The notes under the pieces were generated by a model that saw only the letters and a list, made by a program, of their open reading frames with translations, did no database searches and was not told where the DNA came from. A DNA stretch of 64,000 nucleotides. It comes from Himantopus leucocephalus. Lineage: Eukaryota > Chordata > Aves > Charadriiformes > Recurvirostridae. This document shows, piece after piece, positions 45,922 through 56,269 of this stretch. Within the stretch, counting starts at the first letter, position 1. The number at the start of each line of letters is the position of its first letter. The position numbers and the translations under genes were made by a program. Location: NCBI GenBank assembly GCA_003993805.1, contig RSEF01000021.1, forward strand, positions 1,363,493-1,427,492. The letters run 5' to 3'.

Positions 45922-46021
45922 NNNNNNNNNNNNNNNNNNNNNNNNNNNNNNNNNNNNNNNNNNNNNNNNNNNNNNNNNNNNNNNNNNNNNNNNNNNNNNN
46001 NNNNNNNNNNNNNNNNNNNNN
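45922..46021. other. Assembly gap of 100 N
   Basis: Exactly 100 unknown bases, the usual placeholder for a gap of unknown size. The true length, and anything inside it, is not known. Confidence 0.95.
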
Positions 46022-46074
46022 ATCCCTGCCGGTCCGCCCCGTCCCACCCTCTCCGGGGCACCAGCTCCTCGGGC

Positions 46075-46190
46075 GGCACCGGAGCTCCGCCCCCCCGGGC
46101 ACTGGAGCTCCGCCCCTGGGCACTGGAGCTCCGCCCCCCGGGCAGCACCGGGGCTCCGCCCCCCGGGCACCGGAGCACCGGCTCCCCGCT
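46075..46190. repeat. GC-box minisatellite in the ACOT7 promoter
   Basis: Four to five 21-25 bp units of GGGCACTGGAGCTCCGCCCC type. Each has a CCGCCCC Sp1-type box. The array is about 200 bp upstream of the ACOT7 start. Confidence 0.8.
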
Positions 46191-46383
46191 GCGCCCCCCC
46201 CCCCGCCGCGCCGCCCCAGCCGGCGGGGCGCTGGCCCCGCCCCCTTTGCCGGCGCGGGGGCGTGGCGAGGCGCTGCCCGCCAATGGGGAGGCGCGGGGGC
46301 GGGCGTGTCGCGCGGGGTGGGGCGTGGCGTGGCGAGGCGTGGTGGTGCCGCAGCGCCGTTGCGGGCGGGCCGCCGGTGCCGCC

Positions 46384-49300
46384 ATGTCGGAGCCGGGGGC
46401 CGCGGGCCCGGGGCCGGCCGCCATCCAGGTCTCCAGGTACGGCCCCGCCGCGCCGCCCGCTGCCGGGGACCCGGGGGAGGGCAGGCGGGCTGGGGGACCG
46501 CGGGCGGGCGCCGGGGCCGGCCTGCACCCGGGGTGCTACCGGCGGTGGTACTTGGACTGCTGCCGGCACCGGGCACGGTGAAGCAGCGCCGCGCCCTTGC
46601 TCCGGTGCGTGTGAGCTGGCAGGGCGGGCAGGGCGCACCCCGGTTTTCCTGCCTTTGGCTGCTGCGGCTCCCCGGCACGGCCGCCTCGCCAAACCGTGGC
46701 TCCTTTCCGGGTCGGCACACAGCCGTTGCCCCGTCGCCACGGTGCCTCGCCTTCCCTCCTCCGGTGGATTGTTCGCTGCTCCAGCAGAAGCTGGGAAGCC
46801 GGGTCGAGCGGTGGCACAGGCCCGGCTCGGTCTCCCCTTGCCGCGGTGGCGTGGCAGCCAGGTGCGGTCCCCGCCGAGCAGCCGGCCACCCCGGCAGAGA
46901 AGCGATGCCTCCTTCCAGTAATTTAGGGCGGTTTCCACCGCCGCTCGCAGGAAGCCGCGTGCAGGCAGCGCCGGTGACGTTGCCGGCATCAGCGTGGTGA
47001 GATGGCCCTGCAGCTCATCCGGTAGGGCGATAGCGGTGCCTCTGGGCGGCTGCACCGGGACCCGTCCTGGAGGCATGGCAGGGGGGTGCGAGCTCTCCTA
47101 TTCCTTCCCCGGCAGGATCATGCGCCCGGATGATGCCAACATTGCAGGGAATGTCCATGGGGGAACCATCCTGAAGATGATCGAGGAGGCAGGAGCCATC
47201 ATCAGCACCCGCCACTGCAACTCCCAGGCTGGGGTGAGTAGGTGCTGGAGTGTCTGCCAGGCTCTGGTTCAGCGACTCTCTGATGCTCCTGCTGCACCTC
47301 GGGGGTCTGCTGGGAGCAGGGGGTCTGCTGGGACTGCCGGGCATCCCTGGGGGCCTCCCCAGTCGTCCCCCTACACCGGAAGCGCTTGCTCCTGCATGGA
47401 AACTGCCGCTAGCTCCGGCTGCTGCCAGAGCGTGGCCCCAGTAGCCGGAAGCATCCCGCTGAAATTGTGTTTTACGAGCAGAAACATTATTGTGCTGCTG
47501 TTAATGTTTTAACTCCTGTGAAGGCCGGGTCAGAGGCGGCCCTGGCGTCGGTTACGGGTGGGGAAGGAAGCACAGCCACCAGCTGATAAGGAGAGGGTTG
47601 AAGTGCTAGAGCCGCACGTGGCATGGGCTGGCCCCAGGGAGCTGCCGGCTGTGGTCCTGCGCGGCGTGGCTGTGGCCACTACCCTTGCTGTCCCGCTGTC
47701 CCCAGGAGCCCTGTGTGGCCGCGCTGGCGCGGGTGGAGCGGACAGACTTCCTCTCCCCGATGTGCATCGGCGAGGTGGCCAATGTCAGTGCCGAGATCAC
47801 CTATACCTCCCGGCACTCCGTGGAGGTCCAGGTCAACGTCATGTCCGAAAACATTTTAACAGGTGGGTGGCTGCTGGTGTCTCTGTTCCCAAACTCCAGG
47901 AATGACCGTGACAAGCCTGCGAGCTCATGGCGGTGACCCTGCCCTCCACCCACTGTCGCCAGAAGCATCGGGCAGAGGGGAGATCTTGCCTTTTTTGAGA
48001 GTGCTGGGGGCAGTGGGGAGGGGCAGCGCTGGGAAGGGAACCAAGCAGGCTCCCTGGGGATTACGGCTCCATTGATTGTTTTTAGCAAAGAACGGAAAAA
48101 TCTGCTGTTAACCACTCTTGTCTAATTTGCTGCCCCGCGGTTGACTTGGCCTGAAAAAGGCCCTTTTCCTGCCGTTGCTGTGGCAACCGGCTCCGCTTGC
48201 CCGGATGCCTTCCCAAAAGTGCATTGTCACATCCGCTCTGAGCCAAAGCCTGGCAGGAGCTGGCAGGGTGGGGAGCGGCCCTGTGCCGGCAGCATCACCA
48301 GCGTGTGGCTAGCCCTGGACTGCGGTAGTGCCAGTTGCAGGTGAAGCACTGCTAGTGTTGGTGTGGTCACTCTCTGCCCCACTGTCCTCCAGGGGCTAAG
48401 AAGGTGACAAACAAGGCGACGCTGTGGTATGTGCCACTGTCCCTGAAGAACGTGAACAAGGTCCTCGAGGTTCCCCCCATCCAGGTAGGACACCTCACTT
48501 TGGTCCCTAAAAAGCAGAGCTCACCCTCTTTGGGGAATGGCGCTAACCTGGCTCTGTCGGCACCTCCAGCTGTGCTGGTGGCTTTGCTGACCCCGTTCTT
48601 ACTGGCCTTTCCTTCCAGTATGCGAGAAAGGAGCAGGAGGACGAGGGGAAAAAGCGTTACGAAGAGCAAAAGCTGGATCGGCTGGAAACTAAACAGAGAA
48701 ATGGCGACGTGATCTTCCCCATCATCAACCCAGGTAACATGAGTGGCCCATGGAAATGGCTCTGCGGTGCTGGGAGCCTGAAACGGTCCCTGAGGCAACT
48801 CCAGCCATTCCCAGGCTCCTGTGGCTGCGAGCATGTGCTCTGAAACGCTGCTTTGGGGATGGGATTTTTGAGCCATAGTGTGTGAGCAGAGGTAGAGCTG
48901 AGTGGGCGCCTGTGATCCCCTGCTTGAGCTGGTGGGTGGGATGCCCTCTGCTGAGCAGAACTCAGATGAACTCTGCTGGTTCCTGCCACCACTCCTTGCA
49001 TCCCTTGTATGCTCCAGGGCAGCAGGAGCTAGTTTTGCTCAGCGTAGGGTAAATGCAAGCATTGGGCGAGGGTTGTGCATACTCTTCAGCTGCAGCCCCT
49101 CTCTGGAAGCCAGTTTTTAGCAAGAAGTTCATCAGCTGGTGTTTGAAAGGGAGGGTGAGGTATGGGGAGGAGCTGGGGATCATGCTGTCCTTGGGGGATT
49201 GCTGGGGATCCCTTTCCTACCAAAAGCGTTGCTCTGGTTTCTGGAAACGTGGTGACGGTGCTGATGGCAAGCTGAAGGGGCGAGCGGCTGGTGGCCTCCA

Positions 49301-52206
49301 GGACCAGCCATGGTCCTCGGGCAGAGGCGGAGAGGTGGTGCATGGGGATCATTGAGGGGGTTGATGCACGATGAAAGTTGCTCAAATGCTTTTTTCCCCT
49401 CTGTTCTCCCTGCTCACAGATAGGCAGACGAAAGGTAAGGCTCTGCGGGTGCTGCCGTGCGGGTGTCCTCCCCGAGGATGTGATGCTGAGTGGTCGGGGG
49501 CTCGGCTGTTTTTTCCCTGTGCTAACACCTTTAGCATCTCTCGTTTAAATGGAGAATGCAGCCACGACTAAGAGCAGTTTTCCTCTGTCAGCAGTCAGAG
49601 AGTGCGATTTCTGTTGCCTGAATTTAGTGGCGAGTCAGATGTCACCAGCATGTGCCAGGGCTGGGGGGGCTGAGGTTTTCATGCCATGGGGAAAATATGG
49701 TCCTTTAGAGATGCTGCTAAGTGGCAGGTTTGGGGAGATTTGTCTGTGGCTGGTGGCCTGAGAAGGGAAAGCGTTACAGCCATGCGTCTGTCCAGTTCAC
49801 TCCCATTTGCTTCCGAGCCCTTGAAGGCTTTAAAAGAAGAAATGAGCTGAGCTGGAATAAAATTGATGGGTGGGCACTAGAGGGAGGTGGCAACCTGTCA
49901 GGTGGTGAATAGTCTCTGCTTTCAGGACTTCTTGGGGCTGACAGAGGTGTACAGTGGTGTACATGAGCTGGCCAAGCAGTTCTGACCGCTGCTTTGCTCT
50001 CTCTAACCAGAGCCGCACACCGTTGGCTACAGCCAGTCCAGCCTGATCCACCTGGTGGGACCGTCGGACTGCACTCTGCTGGGCTTTGTGCACGGAGGTG
50101 AGTGAGCGCTGCCCCGTTCAATGGCTGGGTTGATTTTTCCCTGGAGCAGAAATGCAGTTTGAGAACGACTGATGCGTCTCAGTGTTTTTGGGAGGCAGGC
50201 TCTGCCTGTGAAGGCGCACGGGCCCATTTCCACCGTCTGTAAGAGTCGGCGTTCCTTCAGCTGAGACAAAAGCTTCATCTTTTTCTATGTTTCAAAAAGG
50301 TCTCAAAAACTGACATACCTGAACTGTAAATCCTACAATTTTGTCGTCATCTCTTATATTGCAAATCTCGGACTATAAACACCTGGTGTACAATGACTGC
50401 AATTTGCTTGAGTAATTTCGTTTTGGCTGGCAGCACCTGTTGCCTGCTGGGCAGGCATGGCAGGGCGGACGTGTGCAGTGTGAGCCAGGGGAGAGACACG
50501 TTCACCAAGGGCTGGGACAACGCTGGATGCCATTTTTCATCTAATTGCATCCTTTAAAACAAAAAACCAAACAACGTGGCTCAGAGCTCTTTCCAAGCAG
50601 GAGGTTTGTGGGACTGATGTTGCCTTGCAAGGCTGAGGTTTGCTCAAAGAAATTTGGGAGAGCCAGAGCTGGCCTAAATCTTCAGCCCAGGTCAGCGAGA
50701 AATGTTGCCCTGAGGGTACTGCTCTTGACAGGAGTCTTTGTGCTGGTACCGGGGGTTTCCTGCGGTTCGGATTCAGTCTCTGGTCCGACTCCTTAGCGTA
50801 GCTTTGGTCATGCAAAGTCCTTACCAAGCTACATGTGGCTTTTTCGAATATCCCACCCGCTTCCCTGAGATGGGATCCTCTGCCTCCCCCCGCAGGTGTC
50901 ACCATGAAGCTCATGGATGAGGTCGCTGGGATTGTGGCTGCCCGCCACTGCAAGACCAACATCGTCACCGCCTCGGTGGATGCCATCAACTTCCACGAGA
51001 AGATCAAAAAAGGTACCTGGCTGTGGTGGCAGGCACTTTGCTCTCCTGTGGTGTGACATCCTGGGTCCCTTGAGTGCACACTTGGGACACACTGACAGAG
51101 AAATTGATTCCTTGTTAGACTTGTCCTGTGCCAAGACGCTGTGCTTAAGATGTGGCTTAAGCATAAAACAAGCAGGACCCCTTGCTCCTTCCTCTGAGCA
51201 GATGCGGGGGCTGCCTGCTTAACCGACCCCTCTCTGCTTTGCAGGCAGCGTCATCACCATTTCAGGGCGCATGACCTTCACGAGCAATAAATCCATGGAA
51301 ATCGAAGTCTTTGTGGATGCCGACCCATTTGTGGATGAGTCTCGGGAACGGTACCGTGCTGTCAGCGCCTTCTTCACCTATGTCTCCCTGAGCAAGGAGG
51401 GGAAGCCTCTGCCCGTACCGCAGCTGCTGGTAAGAGCTCTCCCCACCGGTCTGTGAGCCAGCCGGGCCAGCCCCTCTCCTGCTCCTCCTGAGGTAGACCC
51501 CAGCTGCCTTTTGTGTCCAACAAATCCTCTTCCCTTGAATTATTCAGCAAAAAAATATGAGCATGAATGAGCCTTTTCAGACCAGGCTTCAGGGGTTTTT
51601 TTTGTTTGTTTTTTTTTTTTTTTAGATTTCTTTTGAAAATTGCTAGAGACTGGGGGTGGTTTCCTTTCTCGTGGTTGAGGACAGGCTGTGTGCAAGCTCT
51701 GCAGCTTCCCCTGCTGCCCGTGCTGGAGATGCCCCCACGTCCCCCGTCTCCACTGCATCCCTGCTCCAGCCCTTCTGCCTATTTTTAGCTCTCCTGATCC
51801 CAGCAGGGCTTTGCAGACATGAGACGCGGTACTGCTGACTGGGGGCTGTTTCTTGATTAATAGTTTATCTCGTGCAGGTCTCCTCCTGCTCTGTACTCTT
51901 CTGTGTTCCTGAGTATTTTGTCAGCTAACTACACATTAGCTATCAAAACACATATTTAATGGAGTGCAGGTTTTCCTTTACATTTCCTGCAAGGGGAGGC
52001 ATGTTTTGCTCCCGCACACACTTACAACACGTAGTGTGGGAGAGCTGTGCTGCCCCAAGGCAACTAACATGGTGGCTTCGCTTTCTTTCTGTCACTGGCA
52101 GACAGAGACGGAGGATGAGAAGCGGCGCTTCGAGGAAGGGAAGGGCAGGTACCTCCAGACGAAAGCCAAGCGGCAGGCGCAGATGCAGCAGGCTGCCCAG
52201 CAGTGA
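46384..52206 (+). CDS. ACOT7: ACOT7 (BACH), acyl-CoA thioesterase 7
   Basis: Nine exons: 46384-46436, 47116-47233, 47706-47862, 48393-48484, 48619-48733, 50011-50097, 50896-51012, 51245-51429 and 52102-52206, giving 342 residues, the length of the cytosolic human form. The enzyme hydrolyses long-chain acyl-CoA to free acid and CoA, mainly in neurons. Two hotdog domains are seen. The first carries the GNVHGGTILKMIEEAG helix with the catalytic Asn at residue 30, the second HGGVTMKLMDEVAG with the catalytic Asp at 215. Both active-site residues match those known for the mouse enzyme. The C-terminus is charged (TEDEKRRFEEGKGRYLQ). The start in a GCCGCCATG context is good; other first exons used in mammals were not identified. 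The gene spans 6 kb here against more than 100 kb in human. Confidence 0.96.
49420..49434 (+). CDS. ACOT7: Candidate 15 bp cassette microexon of ACOT7
   Basis: A long pyrimidine tract (TTTTTTCCCCTCTGTTCTCC) and CACAG precede it, and AAAG|GTAAGG follows. The 15 bases fit phase 1 on both sides between exons 5 and 6 and would add DRQTK or similar. Splice sites are seen; actual use is inferred. Confidence 0.4.
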
Positions 52207-52724
52207 TCCTGCCCCACGCTCTCGCAGCCTTCGCCTGCCAAACGTCCAGGTTCCCGTTAAGTGTTGTGTCTGGTCCGCGCCGGGCCTCGCGCCTTCGCCC
52301 GCCCCAGCCTGCCACCGGAGCTGCCATGGCGGTGCGGTTGCTTCGCTGCTGATCGGTTTAGCGCCGTAGACCTTGTGCTTTAGGTGGCTTAAGCGCCCCA
52401 AAAGCCTCCGGGAGCCTTCCTGGTCGCTCGCCATTCACCCCTTGAGCCCTTTTTTCACCGTTCAATCCCATAAATGAAGGTCCTGCCCGTGCCGGGGTGG
52501 GGCAGAGGCACGTGGCGGCACAAGGGACACGCGAGGCCACGAGTCTTTGTGATGCTGTGTTAAACTTGCCGGTATGTCCTAAAACTGCACACCAAAGCTT
52601 ACGTATGATACTCGCGACGAGAAATGCGCCCCGGTATCGTACTGAATGTCTAGGACCGTTTTGTTGACATCTCTAGGTAGTTTCTCTGTGCACATCTAAG
52701 TTATTTCAGGAATCCTGTGGCATA

Positions 52725-52755
52725 AATAAAGTCTGTTGTCGTTGACTGAAATAAA
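52725..52755 (+). promoter_or_regulatory. ACOT7 poly(A) signals, two AATAAA
   Basis: AATAAA occurs at 52725-52730 and again at 52750-52755, about 520-550 bases after the stop, followed by GTGGGTGTTGC and a T tract. Confidence 0.85.
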
Positions 52756-52766
52756 GTGGGTGTTGC

Positions 52767-52807
52767 TTTTTTTTTTTTTTTTTTTTTTTNTTTTTTTTTT
52801 TTTTTTT
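52767..52807. other. Poly-T run broken by one N
   Basis: Twenty-three T, one N, then seventeen T. In human, GPR153 and HES3 lie in this interval between ACOT7 and ICMT; here the whole interval is under 1.3 kb, so the N may hide a join. Confidence 0.8.
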
Positions 52808-53312
52808 GTCTTGTCTTGAGCAGCAGCAGTTCTGGCTTAAGTGCTTTATTCTAAAGAATCCTGCTGCTTCCCCCCCTCCTGCCTTTCCCGCCGGCTCCTC
52901 CCCGTGTTTTTAAGGCAGTCTGCCTCTTTCAGTGGGAATCCCGGAACAGCTCCCGCAGCTCGGCAGCCGGCCCGTGTGGATCACGACCCCACCAGCACCA
53001 TGGCTGTCTCGGGACTGCACTTGTCCCCCTGCGGCCCGGAGGCCGGTGTGGGCTGTGCTGGCCCCGGGGCCGTGGCTGGGGCCGAACGCCCTGGCCGGGC
53101 CCGCAGCGGGAGAGGGCGGGCGAGCCGCGTCCCGGCGGGTGGTGAGGGGACGGGGACCCCCGAAACCGACGCCTTGACCCCTCGGAGGGACTGTTCCAGC
53201 TTGTGATATTAAACAACAACCGAAACCAAAGCCAGGCCCGGGCTCGGGCCGGGGGGGACGCGCCGGTCCCGGCCGGGATACAGCAGCTCCCTGTCTCCAC
53301 CGGCGGTGGCCA
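52808..53312. other. ACOT7-ICMT intergenic DNA
   Basis: About 500 bp, GC-rich to the right, without an exon I can support. No seven-helix or bHLH coding segment is visible. Confidence 0.6.
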
Positions 53313-53474
53313 TTGCGCCTGCGCGGCGCCGTTGCCTGGACTACTGCGCCTGCGCGGGGCGGAGCTCTCGCGAGAGAGGCGCTCCTCCTGTGGCTACTGC
53401 GCCTGCGCGGGGCGGAGCTCTCGCGAGAGCGGCGCGGCCGTTTCCCAGGCGACGCGGGCGGGGCGGGCGCCGCC
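53313..53474 (+). promoter_or_regulatory. ICMT core promoter with a duplicated NRF1/TCTCGCGAGA block
   Basis: A 34 bp block is repeated perfectly at 53343-53376 and 53396-53429. Each copy holds TGCGCCTGCGCG (NRF1 type) and the palindrome TCTCGCGAGA (53366-53375 and 53419-53428), a known element bound by BANP. A further TGCGCCTGCGCGG lies near 53314. There is no TATA box. Confidence 0.8.
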
Positions 53475-56269
53475 ATGATGGCGGCGGCGGCGGCGGCGGC
53501 AGGTCCGCGGCGGGGGCGGCTGGGCCGGGAGGCCCGCGCCAGCCTGTCCTCCTTCCTGCTGGGCGCCTCGGTGGCGGCGCTGCCGGTGGCTCTGGGCTCC
53601 TCCCCCGCCTTGCTGGCCACCCCCGGCCTGCGCGGCCGCCTGGCGCTCGCCCTACACGTGGCGGGCGTCAACGCGGCGCTGCTGCTGCTCTACCCGCGGC
53701 CGCTCTACAAGGTGAGGGGGGAGGCCCCGGGGGAGCGGGCCGGGGGGGCGGGGGAGGCCCCGGGAGGTCTCGGGGGACGGCGGTCGGGGGTCACCAGGCC
53801 CGGGGGGCCCGGACCCGGGAGGCGGCAGCAGCAGCTCTCTCTCCTCTCCCTCTGCTTGCAGATCGCCGTCCGGGCCTGCTTCCTGGGCTTCGCCTTCGGC
53901 TGCGGGCTGCTGCTCAGTGCCGGCCGTTCCGCCTGGCGCCACTTCGGATGGTAAGGGAAGAGCCGGGGGAGCCGGGCAGCTGCGATGGCCCCCGGCCCTG
54001 CCTAGCGTTGCCTTCCTCCCGCCGCAGGTACATGTGCTCCCTCTCCCTCTTCCACTACTCGGAGTACCTGGTGACGGCCATCAACAACCCGCGCAGCCTC
54101 TCGCTGGACTCCTTCCTGCTCAACCACAGCTTCGAGTACAACCTGGCTGCCCTCTCCTCCTGGGTGGAGTTCACGCTGGAGAAGCTCCTCTTCCCAGGTT
54201 GGCCGCCCTGCCCCTCCCTGACGCCCACCCTCCTGCCTGCCATCCCCTGGCTGTGCCCGGTAGTGCCGGCTGCCCATGGCTTGCCCGGCACCCACCCCTC
54301 TGGTAGCAAAGTACTGGTGACCCCTGCTTAGCTGACCCATGCTGGCAGTGGAGGAGGGCTTTGATGTGGCCTTAATCTCTGTGTGCTCAAAGCCTCTTGG
54401 TTTTGATGTTGGGGGGGGGCGGGGGGGAGCACCCCCTCATTCTGGCATGCCAGGCTGTCTTTGCCATGTAGCTGGTCTTCAGCCCTTTTCTGGCTGCATC
54501 TTTCAAGCTGCTATGGTGGTACAAAGAATGATGCTTCAGTTACATCTGGGCGTCTTCTTTTGACCTGGAATAAAATCAAATAGGCCCGAACTGTTGCTGT
54601 TTGCCTAATCTGGCGTGCTTCTTTTTTTTTCGGAGAAGGGAGATGTTCTCCTTCTCTGCTTCATAATGGCAGTGCAGGCTGCAGAGCTCCCCACGTCCGG
54701 CCAAGCACATCCGCTGGGCTGTGCTTTACATCGGCTTTACTCTACACCGTTAAGCCAAGCTCTGCGTCAGCGCCGGGTTCCCCTTAGGGTGATCCGCCGC
54801 GAGGATGTACAGGTGCCGCATCGGGGGTGACTCTGTGGCAAGGGATGCTATTTTAGTTTGGTTTGGTGGCGGGATGGCAGCGCATGGAACACTGGCTGTG
54901 TTTTACACGTTGTGCTTTGAGATGGGGAGGGAAAAGCCCACCCAGTGACCCAACCCCCTGTGACCCCCCGCACCGCGAGTGTGACCTGTGCAAACCTGTT
55001 GTGACCCGTCCTTATTCACTTGCAGAGCTGAAGCAGATCACCTGGCTGAGTACTGTAGGGTTGTTGATGGTGATCTTTGGGGATTGTCTGAGGAAAGCGG
55101 CCATGCTCACAGCTGGCTCCAACTTCAACCATATTGTTCAGAATGAGAAATCGGATACTCATACTTTGGTGACAAGTGGGGTGTATGGGTGGTTCCGGCA
55201 CCCGTCTTACGTGGGATGGTTTTACTGGAGTATTGGAACACAGGTACCGTATACAACACGCTCAGATACTTTCATCTTATAACTGGGGTCTTTCTTCTTA
55301 ATGCTGCCCCACACCTGTAACGGGATGCATACCGTTGGTCAGCGGCAGGGGTGGCCTGGGCGTGGATTTTGACACCTCCTGCCTCCCACTGGTACGCGGG
55401 GGGTCAGGAAACCCTGAGCGCTCTGCCCTGCACAATCTTTGGGAAGACCTCGTCACCTTAGTTTTCTGTGTGGAATAAGCAGAGGCGGCAGGGCTGGGGC
55501 TTGAGCCAGAATGCCCTTAGAGGCTCCGGACATGATCCGCTGCTGGCCTAAAGCTGGCGTCCAGAGTTTTCTTGCATCCCTATGGCCAAAATGCCTTCTG
55601 TAAGTGGTCAGACTCAACCTCACTCCTGCCGAATACCGGTCCTGTGCCAGGCTGGCAAAGAAAACTCCCTCTAAGAGTGCTCAGGGCCCTGGCTGGAGGG
55701 TAAACTGGAAGCCAGCTGTGGTCGAGCTGTAACTCTGCACTGCCTTACTCGTGCTCTTCTCGTGGTTGGCATTTGGGTTTATTTCTCTGGAAGGAGACTG
55801 TAAAGACTGAAAGTGGAGCAGCGTGGCCACACATGGGCTCTCTGGAGCTGGGGCACCGCTCTTAGCAAGGGTGGCAGGAGCCGGCAGCTGCCCGCGGACT
55901 GCTTTCTTCATAAGCACTAATTTCTCCCCAGAATGAAATTCCACAAAAAGTGCTGGGATCTTGTCTTTGGAGAGTGTTTAGACCTCGTGGCAAACTTAAT
56001 GAAGGGTGATTAGCATGGGGTGGGAGGGGGCAGCCTCTGTTTCTTTGGGAGACGAGGGGATGCTAACCGCTGGTGTCTGTTGGCAGGTGTTACTCTGCAA
56101 TCCCATCTGCGTGGTGGGCTATGCGCTGGCATCCTGGCGCTTCTTCAGGGAGCGGATCGAGGAGGAGGAGATCACGCTCATTCACTTCTTTGGAGAAGAG
56201 TACCTGGAGTACAAAAGGAAGGTGCCATCGGGTCTTCCTTTTATTAAAGGAGTCAAAGTGGAACTGTAA
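53475..56269 (+). CDS. ICMT: ICMT, protein-S-isoprenylcysteine O-methyltransferase
   Basis: Five exons: 53475-53711, 53862-53950, 54028-54197, 55026-55243 and 56087-56269, giving 298 residues (human 284). The enzyme sits in the ER membrane and methylates the prenylated C-terminal cysteine of Ras, Rho and lamins, using SAM. Several hydrophobic helices are clear (SSFLLGASVAALPVAL; ALALHVAGVNAALLLL; CFLGFAFGCGLLL). The catalytic C-terminal part has FRHPSYVGWFYWSIGTQ and HFFGEEYLEYKRKVP, typical of the family. The extra length over human is an N-terminal alanine/arginine stretch. Two tandem ATG codons start the frame (53475 and 53478); I chose the first. The last exon ends GVKVEL, close to human GVKVDL. 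Confidence 0.96.

Noticed and set aside
44525..46921. 798-codon plus-strand frame
   Set aside because: It runs through the 100 N gap and opposite to ESPN exon 1; no homology seen.
52841..53206. Possible GPR153 or HES3 remnant
   Set aside because: The frame has no transmembrane or bHLH pattern and no flanking splice logic.
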